Shown in pieces: positions 23,401-36,624 of a stretch of DNA of 64,000 nucleotides (positions are counted from its first letter, which is position 1; every line of letters starts with the position of its first letter). The notes under the pieces were generated by a model. It did no database searches. It was not told the origin of the DNA and worked only from the letters and a program-made list of their open reading frames with translations. Made by a program: the position numbers and the translations under genes. Source of the DNA: Fratercula arctica (taxonomy: Eukaryota > Chordata > Aves > Charadriiformes > Alcidae); assembly GCA_947846985.1 (NCBI GenBank), contig CANTUZ010000001.1, positions 185,898,455 to 185,962,454 of the forward strand. Reading direction: 5' to 3'.

Positions 23401-26400
23401 AATTAGGATATATTGGGGTTTGGTTTGTTTTTGTTTTTTTTTTTAAGGAAATCATGCTGTCTGGACCAGTTTCAGCTAACCTGGCTTCGATACTCATTCT
23501 AGCTCTTCTCTGCCTTCCATTTGTTCTTCATCTTATTTGCATAGCTTCTTTTGGTACTAAGATTTGTTCATCATTATTATTTTCTTCTTGACATCATGAT
23601 CCTACAAAGCCTTTTGCTTAAGGCTGCAATCCAAGATTTACCCTGGTCTTTTCAGGAAAGTTTCTGAAAGTGTGTAAGAGCCTAACTCCTTCCTCTGCCG
23701 CAGGCTTGGGCCAGGAAGTGGCACCTGGGTCTGTCTCTATCACTGTGGCACTCACTCCTTGGGGTCGTTTTGTGCAGTGCTCCAGCAGCCCGTCTCAAAA
23801 GCCTTCCCTGCAGGCCGCCTTCTGTTCATCACCAGCATTCTTACCTGTGTTCAGTAGTTTAATTTAAGTGACTGGTTTTGGTAATCTTTGTCCCCATCTT
23901 TGAGCAAACGAGTTTATTTGTAGTGTAGGCACAGCAATGCAGGCTTTATTGAAATGTTTGCAAAAAGCCTGGCTGCAATATCATGGTGCTCAGCATATGG
24001 AAGCAGGCAGAATTTGTCTGCTTTTGCTGGGAAAAAAAGCTGTGGTTAGACTGCCACCGATATTCAGGCTAGTTAGTTAGTAAAGTATAACCTACAATGA
24101 TGTCAGTCTGCAACTGCAGTGCAAACATAGCTAATGTCAGATTAACAATTCATGTATGTGGAAAGCTGAAATGCTATGCTGATTTTATTTGATATTGTTG
24201 GTGCTCATTGGAAATCCACCTCCTGATGGGGCATACTTATTTTTAAATAAATATCATGTAGTGCAGAGAACTCGCACAGCAGGGAGTCACAACAATCTCT
24301 CTCCTGGTAGCTTTTGCTAAAAAGGCTGTGGGCACACATCCATCTCTTATTCACAGTCATATTTTATTTACTTTGTTTTCACTTGTGCCTATTCCTTATC
24401 CTAAGTTTTGTTTTATTGCTCATTTCCTTTGTGTCAGTTGTAATTTTCCAGGTCACTTTGTTCAGGCACCTTTTACCATATGCAAAGAGACTCTGCAAAT
24501 AGGATATACACAACTTACAACTATAGAGTGGTTATTTAGTGGCTAACACAAATACAAGATAGCAATGACTACCATACTATTCAGATAAGTGTTAGTGGTC
24601 TCACCACAGAGCTGTCATTGGTCATCAGTCATCAGTCATGTGTGATAGGGCTGGACTTCACTGCTCAGTGGAGTGCATCCTCAGTGGTGGTGAGTTTCTT
24701 CTTTCCCAAATCCGTGTCTTCCTCTTTAAGATTTTATACCTTCCAAGGTTCATGTTTTTCCTTTTGAACTTTCCTCCTTGAGCTGCCAACAACCTGTTTC
24801 GACATCCCTGTGTCTACAATTTTGCCTTCCTTATCTTACCTGTTTCTGCGCTACATACCTTCTCAGTGCTCTTTCTCACAGCTTCACAGGTTCCTCAACA
24901 GCCTGAGCCAAGGTTACAAGGCTGAGCTGTGTCGAGCTGGGCCTTGTATTGCAGAGTGCCAAATCCCTCAGAGGGGTGGGATTCACACTTCACTACATCA
25001 CTCTTCATGTTGGAGCATCTGGCCATTTCTAGGAACAGCTCATGAAGAGCTTTGGAGGTTTTCCGGGGCAGGTGTAGGCTTGTTAGAAGATAGGTATTGG
25101 CTTTCAACAGGTTCTTTTCTGAACTTGCAGTTCTTTGTGGTTTATTATTCACTGCTAACTCTCTTCCTTGGGCTCTTTTACTTATTCTTTAAAATTATTC
25201 CAAATCCAAAGTAATCACAAGTATTCCTCCCTCAAACAAAACAGTTGCTTGGCTTAGGTTCATTTATCACTGATGAAAGCATATAGGTACCCAAATCTTC
25301 ACCCAGTCTTTGCAGTTTACAAGTCTACCATTTCCTTTACCTCTTGCTAGAAAGGAGAAAATTTTGGACTCCCCAAAGTACTTGGGCTGCTTCTTATTTC
25401 CCTCTGTGGAGTGGAAGATGACTATGTTGGGATTCAATGAGATTGCAGGATGTCTTTTAATCAAGCTGAGGTACTTACCCACCTACCAAATCCAAATTCC
25501 CATGTAGTTCTGTGGAGGCCTTTCTAAAGCTTTGTGGGAGCACTGAACTAACAGGGTTGGAGCTGACTTTGATATGTTGCTCATCCTTCTAGATGTGGTT
25601 CTGACCTAATGCAAATGGGGAGAGACTCCTTGGAGGCTTCCTCTCTGCTCACTCATGGTGGAGACAAGACAAAGTTATCCTAGACCTTGATCAACATAAA
25701 AATCAGTATGAGTTTTGCTCTTTATCTCTCAGTATGTTTTGTTTCAAGACTGAGATAGTAAATTTGAGGTAAGACAACAATTTTTTCAGGTCTGTATGTG
25801 AGAATTGGGAAAGGAACTTTGTTGTACCAGTGTATTTGGGACATGCATCTTGTGTTGTGTCTGTAAAATATTGTATTGGACCAAATAAATGGCATATTGA
25901 ACCACCTAGACTTGGTGGTTTCCTTCCAGAAGAAAGTGTCTTATATATTTGCTTGTAGACATTCAGCTTCCAAGAATCTCTAGTTCTGATTGGACTAGAG
26001 ACAGGTCTTTCAAAGGATCATAGAGATGAAAGAATATATATTTTCTTCATTTCTGCTTGAAAGACACAATGCAAAACTAAATTGTATTTACACTATATTT
26101 AACTGAAATGGCACTTTCCTGATGTGTATTGTAATCTATAGCTGCCTAGATTTAAGAAGTGTTCCATGTATTTGTTTTCATGTTTTTCTATTTTCCCAGT
26201 AATGAATTTACTCCAAGGGACCCATCAATTTTGCAAGCCAAAGAAAGGAAGGACTAACTCCTTTTTCAGCACATGCTATAAAAGTGTAAGGAATCAGGTT
26301 TCAATAATAAACAACATTTGCCACTGTAAATGGGCCAAAGTGCCCATACAGGTAAATGCTTGACAATCACATGAATCACCATGATTGAGTGGTCTTATGC

Positions 26401-29400
26401 AACCAGACACTGTGCTCTGGAAGTGCTTGGGCGTGCATTCCCTTCTGAGATGGATTTGTAGTTAGAAGAACGACTGGTTGCTACTAGTCATCAGCGTACA
26501 CTGTCCATTCTGAGCAGTGAAGTCAGAGCTATTCAGCCTCAATGAATCCTGACAAGCAGAAATGGAGCCATATTCTATTTTCTGAAATGTCTTCTCTCAT
26601 TACACATTGGTGCTCCTTTGACAGCTTCTCTTCCTGCTGTTATAACTTCTTCTGTCATCCAGCTTCCAATAGACTCAAAACAAAACTCAGAATTTTTTAT
26701 TAACTAATGGCTGCTGATATTCAGGGCTTCTGTACTCACACTATCAATGCAGAGTTCTCTTAATTCCTTTTTTATACTATATGACAGCTAAGATGTAACT
26801 ATTGCAGTAATGAGTTTCTTTGGATTTCCATAGGGCATATTGTATGTTGCAAAGGTGTCCAGAGTTCATATTTGTCAGGTGAACATCACTGTGAATAGAA
26901 GCCAAAGCATTGCAAGAGGAGGTATTTGAGGTGCTACACCCAATCTGAGAATGACTGGCATCAATCATATCTCTGTCTTCAAGTAAATAACATATGGAAG
27001 TTTAGTTCACTAAAAAAGTAAACAGAAGTTGAAGCGTGTGTTTTATACCAGTTTCCTAGACATTGTAGTATTTTGCTCTAAATTTGATGAAAAGATTGGA
27101 AGGTATATTTGACAAGGACTTTTTTCTCCACATGCTATCCTGGCAGCCGTATGATGTATCAAGATACGAAGTCAGAATAACAATTTTCCAGTAAGATATA
27201 AGAATTAGTATTTAGCTGAGTTATTCTACCATTTCCCAAGTGAGATTATGAGACAATTCCAGAAGTGCTGGTGTTGTCCTAACACTTTCCAGCTTTGCCA
27301 TTATAAATAATCAGAGAGTGTTCAGTTCTGTGGTTAAACATCTTTGGTGAAAGAATGTCCTGTACCCAATATCTGAGAAATCTTTAAATTATTTTACAAA
27401 TCTTCCTATACTTTTGAACCACTCATGTTAAACTGTTTTTTATGGATGCCAAACATTGCCACATATTTCTATTACTTGTCACTCTTGTACTGCCACTTCA
27501 GAACTAGTCAGCGGTTGACATATGACCTGAGGAAATACTGTGATCAGGGAACTAATCACCAGAAAATCTACAGACTATGTTTAAAGATGTTGCTATAACC
27601 AGTAGGAATTAAAGAAGCAAGCAAGTACAGGAAGGAAGACAGAATACTCTGCACTTAGATGTGGCTTGATTTTTCAAGGATTTCAACATTTGAAGCTCCA
27701 TTTGGCTTCAGTAGGAGCCAGGGTTATTCAAATCAGTGAAAGTCAATCCAGCAGAAACGAGACTGTGACAGTCAGTATCCATTTGTGGCTGATTACTTCC
27801 CAAATCGCGTTACAGAATAAAACAATATTTAAAAATGAGTCATCTTTCATATTCAAGGAAATGCTTCATGCATTTTTTTCTGAAAATTTGGGAGTTTTCA
27901 GTCTTCCCAAAATAAAAAGCTATAAAAAAGCTCCTTCTGAAATATGATTAATAGACACAAAATTTGGTTATATAAAAATAATAATTACTTCCGGCTATTG
28001 AATTACATAATACAATGGAGTAACTCATAATGTTTAGACTATGACAACTGGAAAACAAAGCTAAAGTTTGGAACTGGTAAGAGATATTTCATGGAAAGAA
28101 GGCATTGAACCAGCATCCTAGGATTTTTTGGAGGCTTGGGGTCACAAGGTGTTCTGCACCAACTTTGGCAGGGATGAGGTGAAGAAAGAGAGAGAGACAC
28201 TGCAGGATCCTTTCTGCATCTTGATGAGACAGGCTTGACAACAAATGGCTTAATAAGATAACTGCTTCAAAAAAACAGAATGAGAAGAGATAGATAGTGA
28301 GTAAATCTATGTCTCTTCAGACGCTGCGCACCCCACCTTTGTGCAGTACCAGACAGAGGCCGGATGGATTTTCCCACTGTGCACGGATCCTATCCATGGA
28401 GATGAGCTCTCCCTTTCAGCCATTCAAGCTATGACATAATTTCCTTCCAAGAAGACCACTCTATTTGTAAAGGATGTTCTCATGAAAACTTCTTGCTGCA
28501 CTGTTAGGCAAAGGCAAGGGCACACAGGTGGCCTTGTTACAGTGAGCTGACCTCATCAAGCGGCTGAGGATTTGTGCAGCACAAGGCAGGCCGGTGCCTG
28601 TGCATGTTAACTGCTACGTGGATCACTAGCTCCCAAATGTGTAAGAGTCTCCTGAGCAGGATCAATACATGGGGTTAGAGTTAGGGCTTTTTTGGTCAAG
28701 GAAGGGGATCTAACCTTTACCATCCCTTTTCACTATTTTCCTAGACTCAGTAAGGCTGGAAATTGATCAAAGGAACATACAGGTTTGAATAAATACTAAA
28801 GTATTAATCTAAGAATTTTAGCTTCTAAGCAAACTGAATTAAATTGTAGCTGAAATATTTAGAAAGAAATGGACATCTCTTTAGCCAATGCAATTTTGGG
28901 TAATGTTGAGTAGTATGATCAACTACATCTGGCAAAAAAGTAGACTAAAGCACTTTAAGAGAGATATGACTGGAGAAAGAGACAAATAACCAGAGTCTTA
29001 ATTGTCAGGATTGAAAAGCTAATTATATGTAAATAATTGGAAGAGAAAAAGTAAGTGTGCATGCAGGTACCTTTTGTATATCAAAGCAGAAGACCAAGAG
29101 TTTGTACGTGTCTCAGAATACAAACACAGGACAGACTTAGTTGCTTTGTTGGAGGGTTGAAAGTGCTGAAGGAGCTGGAAAATGGCAGTAACAGAGGACT
29201 GCAGACATACTAGATTCACAGAGATGGCTAGAGAAAGAGGCGCCTTTGAGGGAGGTAAGGTGCCTTGGTAGCACAGGCATGCTAAAGCCATGCTGCTGCT
29301 AGCTGTGGAGGAGGGGAATGTGGACTGCAAGAAAGTTAGGAGACCCTGGGTCTGCAAAGGTGATTGGGTCCTTACAGAGATTCCTGTGCTCTTTTGCTGC

Positions 29401-29680
29401 TCCCCCATGATGCTCTCAAATCCACAGGGGTCACAGGACTGGAATGGATAATGAGCATAGCCTACCTCACCCCCCTCCTGATGGTGATGTCAGGAGGATC
29501 TTCAAGAGATTTCCCCTTTGCTCCTCTCCAATGAGTTTTGTTAGCATTCTGGACTGAGGTACCTAGATGAAATAACACAATACCATTGTAACAGGCACTG
29601 CAGTAACTGAGCTATCTGGTTATTGATAGGATAGAAATAAGTAGGAGCTACTGGGATGCAGTTTAAAAGGGTGACACAAG

Positions 29681-29712
29681 TCCCCGTCCCCCCGTTCCCC
29701 CCCCCCCCCCCC
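29681..29712 (+). repeat. Poly(C)-rich tract with C16 run
   Basis: The sequence runs tccccgtccccccgtt and then 16 uninterrupted C (29697-29712). The complementary strand has several G-runs and could form a G-quadruplex. Long C homopolymers are also prone to length error in sequencing. Confidence 0.95.
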
Positions 29713-32700
29713 GGCTACTTGTGATGTGTGCAGAAGTCCAATTTAAAATGATTTACAGGAACGGAGAATGTGACATTGTTGGTGTGACATTTTGAGTTTC
29801 TCTTCTCCATGTCTGTTCTGTGCAATGATTGTTGAGTTAGTCTGCTTGCGTATGATGAGAAAAAACAGATTTTTTACTCTAGCTCTAAGCTATGCTGCAG
29901 GCAGATGGGAGTATTTTCTTGAAATAGAAAATGGCTGTAATAAACAAGGAAATATAGATGAGGCTAATCATGATGGTTTCCATCAGATCTGTCAGTCCTG
30001 CACTTACTGCCTGATTTATCAGAACAGCATGGATGTTTCCTTTTCCCCAAGACAGCTGGCTTGCAAAGTAGTCGGTGGGTAATAATTGATTTCGAAAGTT
30101 TAAGTTAATTTTTAAAGAGAAGAATTCCAGCCAGGAACATTTTGGAAAAGTAAATTGTTTTCCTGAATAGCACTGGGGTGGTTTATTCATATCATAAATA
30201 TGTCTGATCATTGATTGTTCTTCCATATAGATTCCAGTACTGCAGTTATTCCCATTTAGGAGTCTTTTACCCTGATTTGTTAATGATCATAATGTTTTTA
30301 CACATTCATTCCTCCCCCTTCATCCATGAATCCTTGAGTATTTAAATTAACTAGAGGTGGGGCTAAACCACAGATTTGAGACTCATATCTGAGTTTTGTC
30401 TCCTTTCTCCCATCCACTGTGAGAGCTTTTTCCATAAGGTTTTAGTTCAGCTACATACTAGCCACACATAACCATCATTTCGACCAATGCAGAAGCGAGT
30501 AGGAGATGTGGTTTGTGTTACAGGCAGTTGCAGAGACAGCCATTCTGGTGGGGCATAGGATATGGATGGATGTAGATGGAGTGGCAGTAAGAAATACATC
30601 CCTTGTTCATTCCATACTTCCTAGTGGTATGCCATGCACTGATATACTCTGATACAGCACCAATGAAAAGACCTGACAACAAAGGAACAGGTATCAAGAC
30701 TTGTTTCTTGCCTCCAATAATGGTCTTTTCTAAATGCTTCAAAGGAATGAGCAAGAAACCTTGAAGAAGAAAATTACAGCACAATCCATGCAAAGGAAAA
30801 TTTCTTCACAGAAATTACTAGCTTAAGGATGGCTTACAGAGAAAAAAGGTACTTCAGTGATTTTATTTGTAAAATAGAATTTGGATTCATAAGTTGTAAC
30901 ATCAACTTTAGGATTTTTTTCTCTAAAAGCTCTTTAAAAAGTATATCAAATTTACGTTATCAACACTGAGAAAAATTGTCATTCAATGCCCAGAATAAAT
31001 CTTCTTATTAAATTTATTTTAAAAAGTTCAGTTCATGATGGATATTAATTTCCTTTGTTTAGAGGCTATAAGTTTAATTTTAACTTCATCATGCAACTTA
31101 TCCCTCAATTTAGTTTTATATTTATCCCCCAAGAAATGTCTTTTTGTAACTTCATCTTGTATTATATAATCATATTGTTCATTAATTTCTAATATATACA
31201 TTTCATTAATAACAAATCCCTATGTTTCTAAATGCATTATTATTATTCAGTATTCCAGATCAAAGCATGCCTTATTTAATAAATCATAATGATATTCTGA
31301 CAAAGGCTGTCTTAATACACCTTATTGTATTTGCTATTTTTCGTAAAGAAACCAATATTTGATTATTTTCTGAGGGAAGAGTGAGAATGGGAGGACAGAA
31401 TCAGTGTTATTCAACTTCGATTTTATACTGTGCTTATCAACATTGTGACTGTAGCATTGGCTGTAGATAAAAGCAGTTGCATTTTGATTTATATCAATGT
31501 TTAAAATAACTGAAATGGCCACTGATTGATTTAAGTGAAGGCTCAGATAGATATGCAGTTTATCACAGCGGTAAACTTTATATCGCCAGAGGAACACGGA
31601 AGCAATTTTGTTGTTTTTCTGAAATCAGACTTTTCTCACAGCCAATGTACTGTGGCATAATGAGTTGCTGTGCATTAGCATGCAACAGGTATACTTAGAT
31701 CTCAGTGAGGATAGGTAATGTCAACTCCACATACCTCTCACATGCAGTGTGAAGAATTCTCTTGCTATATTCCTCCACCACTCCATCCTGAAGCTTTTCC
31801 TGTGAAAGGAGATGACCTGAGACTACGGTATACTTGATGTGACTACAGGTACTCTAAAGATATCAGCATGTCTATTCTGCCCTGCTTGTGATGATTTAGA
31901 AAATTAAAATGAAGCAGATTATCACAGGAAGGCATAGATAACAGCACCAGTATTTTGGGATGATTCTTCATTCTTCTTTTTTTTTTTTTACAGTATAGTT
32001 TTTTTGATTCTGAGCAAGATACTGAGTTGAAGTACCAGACAGGAGAGAAGCTATGACCACCTTAATAAAGACCATGAAATCTGGAAATCTTAGAAAATCC
32101 ATGCCTGTATCATTTTCAAACAGGCTTTGACTGTATGTATTGGAGAGTTTATATAAACAGAACCTCAAATGTGCTCCTTTCAACAGAAAATTTTTGACAA
32201 GTACTTTGAAATTACCCAAATTCAGATGAATCCCAGTTCTTGTTTTTCTTCACAGGTGCTGTACTTATGCTGGATGCCCAAGGGGTTAAATCATACTTCT
32301 GAAGTGCCTCTGTGTTCTTGTGATTACCTGAATTTCCCATATACTCTATTTTATTTTTACTGAGTATAGGAAGAGCACTTCCTTTTTTCTGTCAATGGGT
32401 TTTGGAGGAGGACACTTAACAGTGGCATTAATGGCTTGCAGCTTGGAGAAACTTTCTCACCCCAAGGGCACTGGATATTACAACGATTGACACAGAGGTG
32501 CTAGCATCAGCAACATTGTGCTTCTCACTTTCACTGCTAGTGGCATTGATGGCCAGCTTAGAGGGGGCTAGAGAATATCAAGTGAGGAGTCTGGGGACTG
32601 AAGTGGCAGCTCTTCTACTTTTTTATTTCAGATTTATGCATTTTAAGTCACTCCTCATTGATGTCTGGGAAAGAGTCCTAGCAGAAAAATACACAAGAGA

Positions 32701-34004
32701 AAAAGCAAAATTGTGGAATGCACCAAACAAGAGCTCGTGGTGGTGACAAGGTCAATCCAAGAAAATAGTTAATTAAATACTGCAAGTGCCATTTTTGTTT
32801 CCCATTCCAAGCTGGCGTTTTAACAATGAATTTACTATGCTCAAGAATGTGTCTTTGTAGAACAGGAGAATCAACGTTTCTCATTTGTTTCTTTTTATTC
32901 TTTGTAGAAAGCAGGAAGAGTCAGTAATAAAGTTATTCTTGATTCTCCAGTAAGGAAAGATCAACCAGAATTTGCTTATGTCTGTTTTTCTCGCTCTTCC
33001 TATATGTACCACAACTTTTAAAAAATTGTCACAAATGACAGATGGTGGTGATAGATTCACCTATAGGCCAGATGGACTAGAGGCCTGGGGCAACATAAAC
33101 TAGGACAGCATGGAGTAGTCAAAAGGGGAAAAGTCACTGCCTCAAGATTAAAGCCAACTTTGCAAAATTTGACTCCCCCAGTCATCTGGGGTGAGTGATT
33201 TATTTATCTTTTTTCCTTAACGAGTGATAGATTATCTTGAAAGCTTCTGCTTTTTGCCACAGTAACTGAAAGCAGGGATAGTATGACATATTTTCCAGCA
33301 CTGAAGTATATGATGCAGATTTTCAATTAGGAAAAGCAGGTTCTTTTCCCCTCTAAACACATATTTTGTTCATCATTTCTTTATCAGCTAATCATATGCA
33401 TGATTTAATGTCTTGTGGTTCAAGAGAGCATAACAAATATCAAAGTATTACTTATTCTAATGATCAAAGAAGAAAAAGATGAGCATCTACAACTAATAGC
33501 TCCAGTACCCCTTACCCTTGCTTGATGGTGGTGTGTGTTTGCTACAAACCAGAATATGATTTTCATCAGACTCTTGAGTTTGGCAGCATCAAGTTGGGCT
33601 GCTGTGTTTGCTGTCAGACCATGGCAGGAATGATGGACATCCGTGGCTGCAACCTTATCATGGTGTCAGCAGGGCAGGAGTCCCGCAGCCTTAGACTCGG
33701 AGTAGGGCAGAGGACTTGTGGCAAGATATAGGACCTCTAGAGGTAAAGGAAGGCCCTGTCACGGCTTGAGAAAAAGCATGAAGAATTAGGTATTTCGTGA
33801 TGCAGGTGTTCACTGCTGGGCTACAAAAACACCTGGAGAGTTAAGGGCAAATATTTTCAAGCTTTCAATAGACAGAGTAGAGATTAAGACAGTTTTTATT
33901 TCTCCTCTGGATGACAGAAAGTGTTATTTGATTAGCAAGCTATTTTCTTCATAGTGACTTCATTTAAAATAAAACAGAAGAAAATAACTCTCTTTAAATT
34001 AATT

Positions 34005-34026
34005 CTGGTTATTAATTAATAGCCAG
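34005..34026. repeat. 22-bp near-perfect palindrome
   Basis: CTGGTTATTAATTAATAGCCAG pairs with itself throughout except for one T/G position on each side, giving a palindrome centred on an AT-rich ATTAATTAAT core. No spacer separates the arms. Confidence 0.85.
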
Positions 34027-36560
34027 TACTGGATATTACTTAGAGGTTTTTTGTATATTGGCTTTTCTGAAGTGAGGCATAAGATGGGTATACAGCAGTT
34101 TGGGAATTATTTTTTTTTTTCTGTTTACTGTAAAAATTCATACATGAGCCAAACTTTTATGTGGCTGCCACTTCGGAAGAGAAACATGTTATGCCTATTG
34201 ACTGGTGGATCAGCAACCATTAATGCCACTAGCAATAAACTGCCATGAGAGGAAGCTCATTTAAACTGTCAGCATGCTGGCGATGGAGAACCTTTATTTT
34301 GTAAGAAAAAGTTTTCCAAACTTGCTTTTCAGATCAGCAATCCTTTAAAAAGTTGTGAAAGCCTTTTTAGCATTCAAGAGCTTTTACAATTGAGCTATTC
34401 AGATCAAATAATGCAGTAGGTGTCATTTCCTTTCTTCAGGTAATTTGCCTTGGAAATTTTGTTGAGTTGCGGTTGCCTTAACCTGCTTGGAGACAGGTGT
34501 TTCTAAGGTTAGCTACATAATGACACAGCATTGCTTACCCAGGAGCACGGCAAATCTGCAAAGCAAGACTCTGGAACATCCTAGTGAGCGCCCAGCTTCC
34601 CTGCACATCCTCCCTGGCAGCCAGAAAGGAGTGGAGGGAGCTGTGCACGCACCATGGAGAGGTGGTACCACACAGGCCAAAGGAAGCAGAAATGTCCTCC
34701 CGGGGCCACAGGTGGCACTGGAGGCTCTCAGGTGCACTGTGACTCTCCACAGACCGAGTGTGTGGTCAATCAGCTATGCTAATTGACGTAAAACAAAGTC
34801 TGATGGACTTTGCAGAAGTTCACAATGCAGCATGAGGGTCCAATTCAACCACTTTCTGAATCAGCGTAAAGCAGAGCGATTAAAGAACAGGCAGCATCAT
34901 AATTATGGTGATCTACACTGGTTTTATGTTCTCATAACACTCTGTAATCACAGTCCTGATTTTACACAGCAGCATGCGCTGTGAATAATGCCCAGTACAT
35001 TTTATGTCACTTTCCTTTTTCTTATTTTGTACTGGTTTATATGGGAGTATACTGTGACAGAATATATAGCAACCAGTGTAACAAGCACCTTGACCACAGA
35101 GCAACTTCTGTTGTGGTGGATGCGGTCTACAGGCTCTGAATCACGTTTGCTGAGCAAGGAGTTGTAGTGGTTCAGGACATGATGGTCCTGGGCAGTGCTA
35201 GAGGTTGTCACAGCAGCCACACTGGCTGCTGGGATGCAGCCCACTTGCCTTAGCTGGTCCAGTTTGCAAACCAGTGTTTCAGCACCCTTTCAGAGGCAGT
35301 TCAGGCTGTTAGAAGCCCTGTGCATTGGAGTGGCTGATGTGGGAACACACTGCTTTTTAATGCCTCTGCTGTGGGAGTGGAGTGGTAGCTTTCAGTAGAG
35401 TCAAGGAAACAAACAGCTGAGGGTGATAGTGTTTTAAACCACCACAGTGAGTTACCAGCAGTCATCTGTTAGAGCTCAAGCCCCCTACAGACCACAGCAG
35501 ATGGTATTACAGAAAGGAAAAAATCTTCTGTGGGCAGCAACGTTAAAAAAGCTTGATTTTCTACAGATTTCTTGTGCTGTTTCCATTAAACACTCCTCCA
35601 CTAGCACTTTCTTAGCTTCTTCACATGCTCCAATGTTTGTCTCTCAGCTCTCAGTGTCCCCCCACAATGGGCCTTCTGATCACGTATTATAACTGTGATT
35701 GCAAATTCTTCCAGGTAAAAACTGAAAAAAAATTCATGAGCAGGAAAAACATTGTATAGCCTGATTCTTCATCTGTTCTGATAGCTTGATACCTTTATTA
35801 GATTTTAAAAAAAATCTGTTGAAGTGGCTTTTCAATAGGAATAGTGTTTTTAACTAAATGAAGTTAAAAGTGTCAGCTAGCTACTGAATTCTGAGCAATC
35901 TGGAAGAAGGAAGCATCTTATGATCACCTTAAAGTTTGTCTTGGCAAAACATTGGAGGCTTCTAGTTTATTGTAAATAATACTGTAGAAAAAATATATTG
36001 TTTTTAACCTTTGACAGAAAAAAAGTACTTTTTTTTTTTCCAGAGGGAAAAAAATTTATTTCTAAGTCTACCCAGTTTGCTTCTACTGAAATAAATAAAT
36101 ATAGGCTGAAACAAAACTAGGAAAACAAATGGGGAAGGATGGGTTCTCATGAAGTATCCTACATCTGTCTAAACACTAACTCTCAGAAAAATACAGTGCT
36201 GCACCTTTTGTAATACCATGGTAACTCCACACCCGCAAAAAAGAAATAGCCTTGAAGCGATTGGTTCCCCCTTCTCGGAAGCTTGTTTTATAGAGTACTT
36301 ACCAGCATGCAATTGTTTCTGCTTTTCCATACTTGACTCTTTGGAGACCAAAAGCTGCAAGATGAGACAGTCTACATTTTGACCCGGTGAGACTGGCACA
36401 GAAACTGGATCCCAGTACATGTACTGCAGACCATTTACTGAAACAGGCATTGCAAAAATAGCTTATTTATTCCTGAATGTCTGCTTTTGTATTAAGGTCA
36501 AGAATAACTTGTTAGTTTCCGTTTATGCAGATGCAGCTGTTGAATCTTTCAAAAGAATTG

Positions 36561-36624
36561 GAAAAGGAAGAAAAGAGGGAGAGGGAGAAAGAGAGGCATA
36601 GAAGAGAGAGAAAGAAGAAGGAAT
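36561..36624 (+). repeat. Purine-rich (GA) tract
   Basis: The tract is almost entirely A and G, with gaagaaaagagggagaggg-type runs and gagagag clusters, and milder purine bias continues to about 36800. Long open frames on the opposite strand here (36523-36876) come from the codon bias this creates and are not evidence of a gene. Confidence 0.85.

Noticed and set aside
24810..25214. 134-codon open frame with a hydrophobic C-terminus
   Set aside because: No known motif. The apparent membrane segment comes from T-rich sequence, and no splice or promoter context was seen.
26275..26285. TATA-like ctataaaag, and similar boxes near 4176 and 21998
   Set aside because: They lack nearby CCAAT or GC boxes and a downstream gene; such matches are expected by chance in AT-rich sequence.
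29019..29408. 129-codon minus-strand open frame starting with ATG
   Set aside because: Ser/Leu/Thr-rich low-complexity translation without a recognisable family; probably chance.
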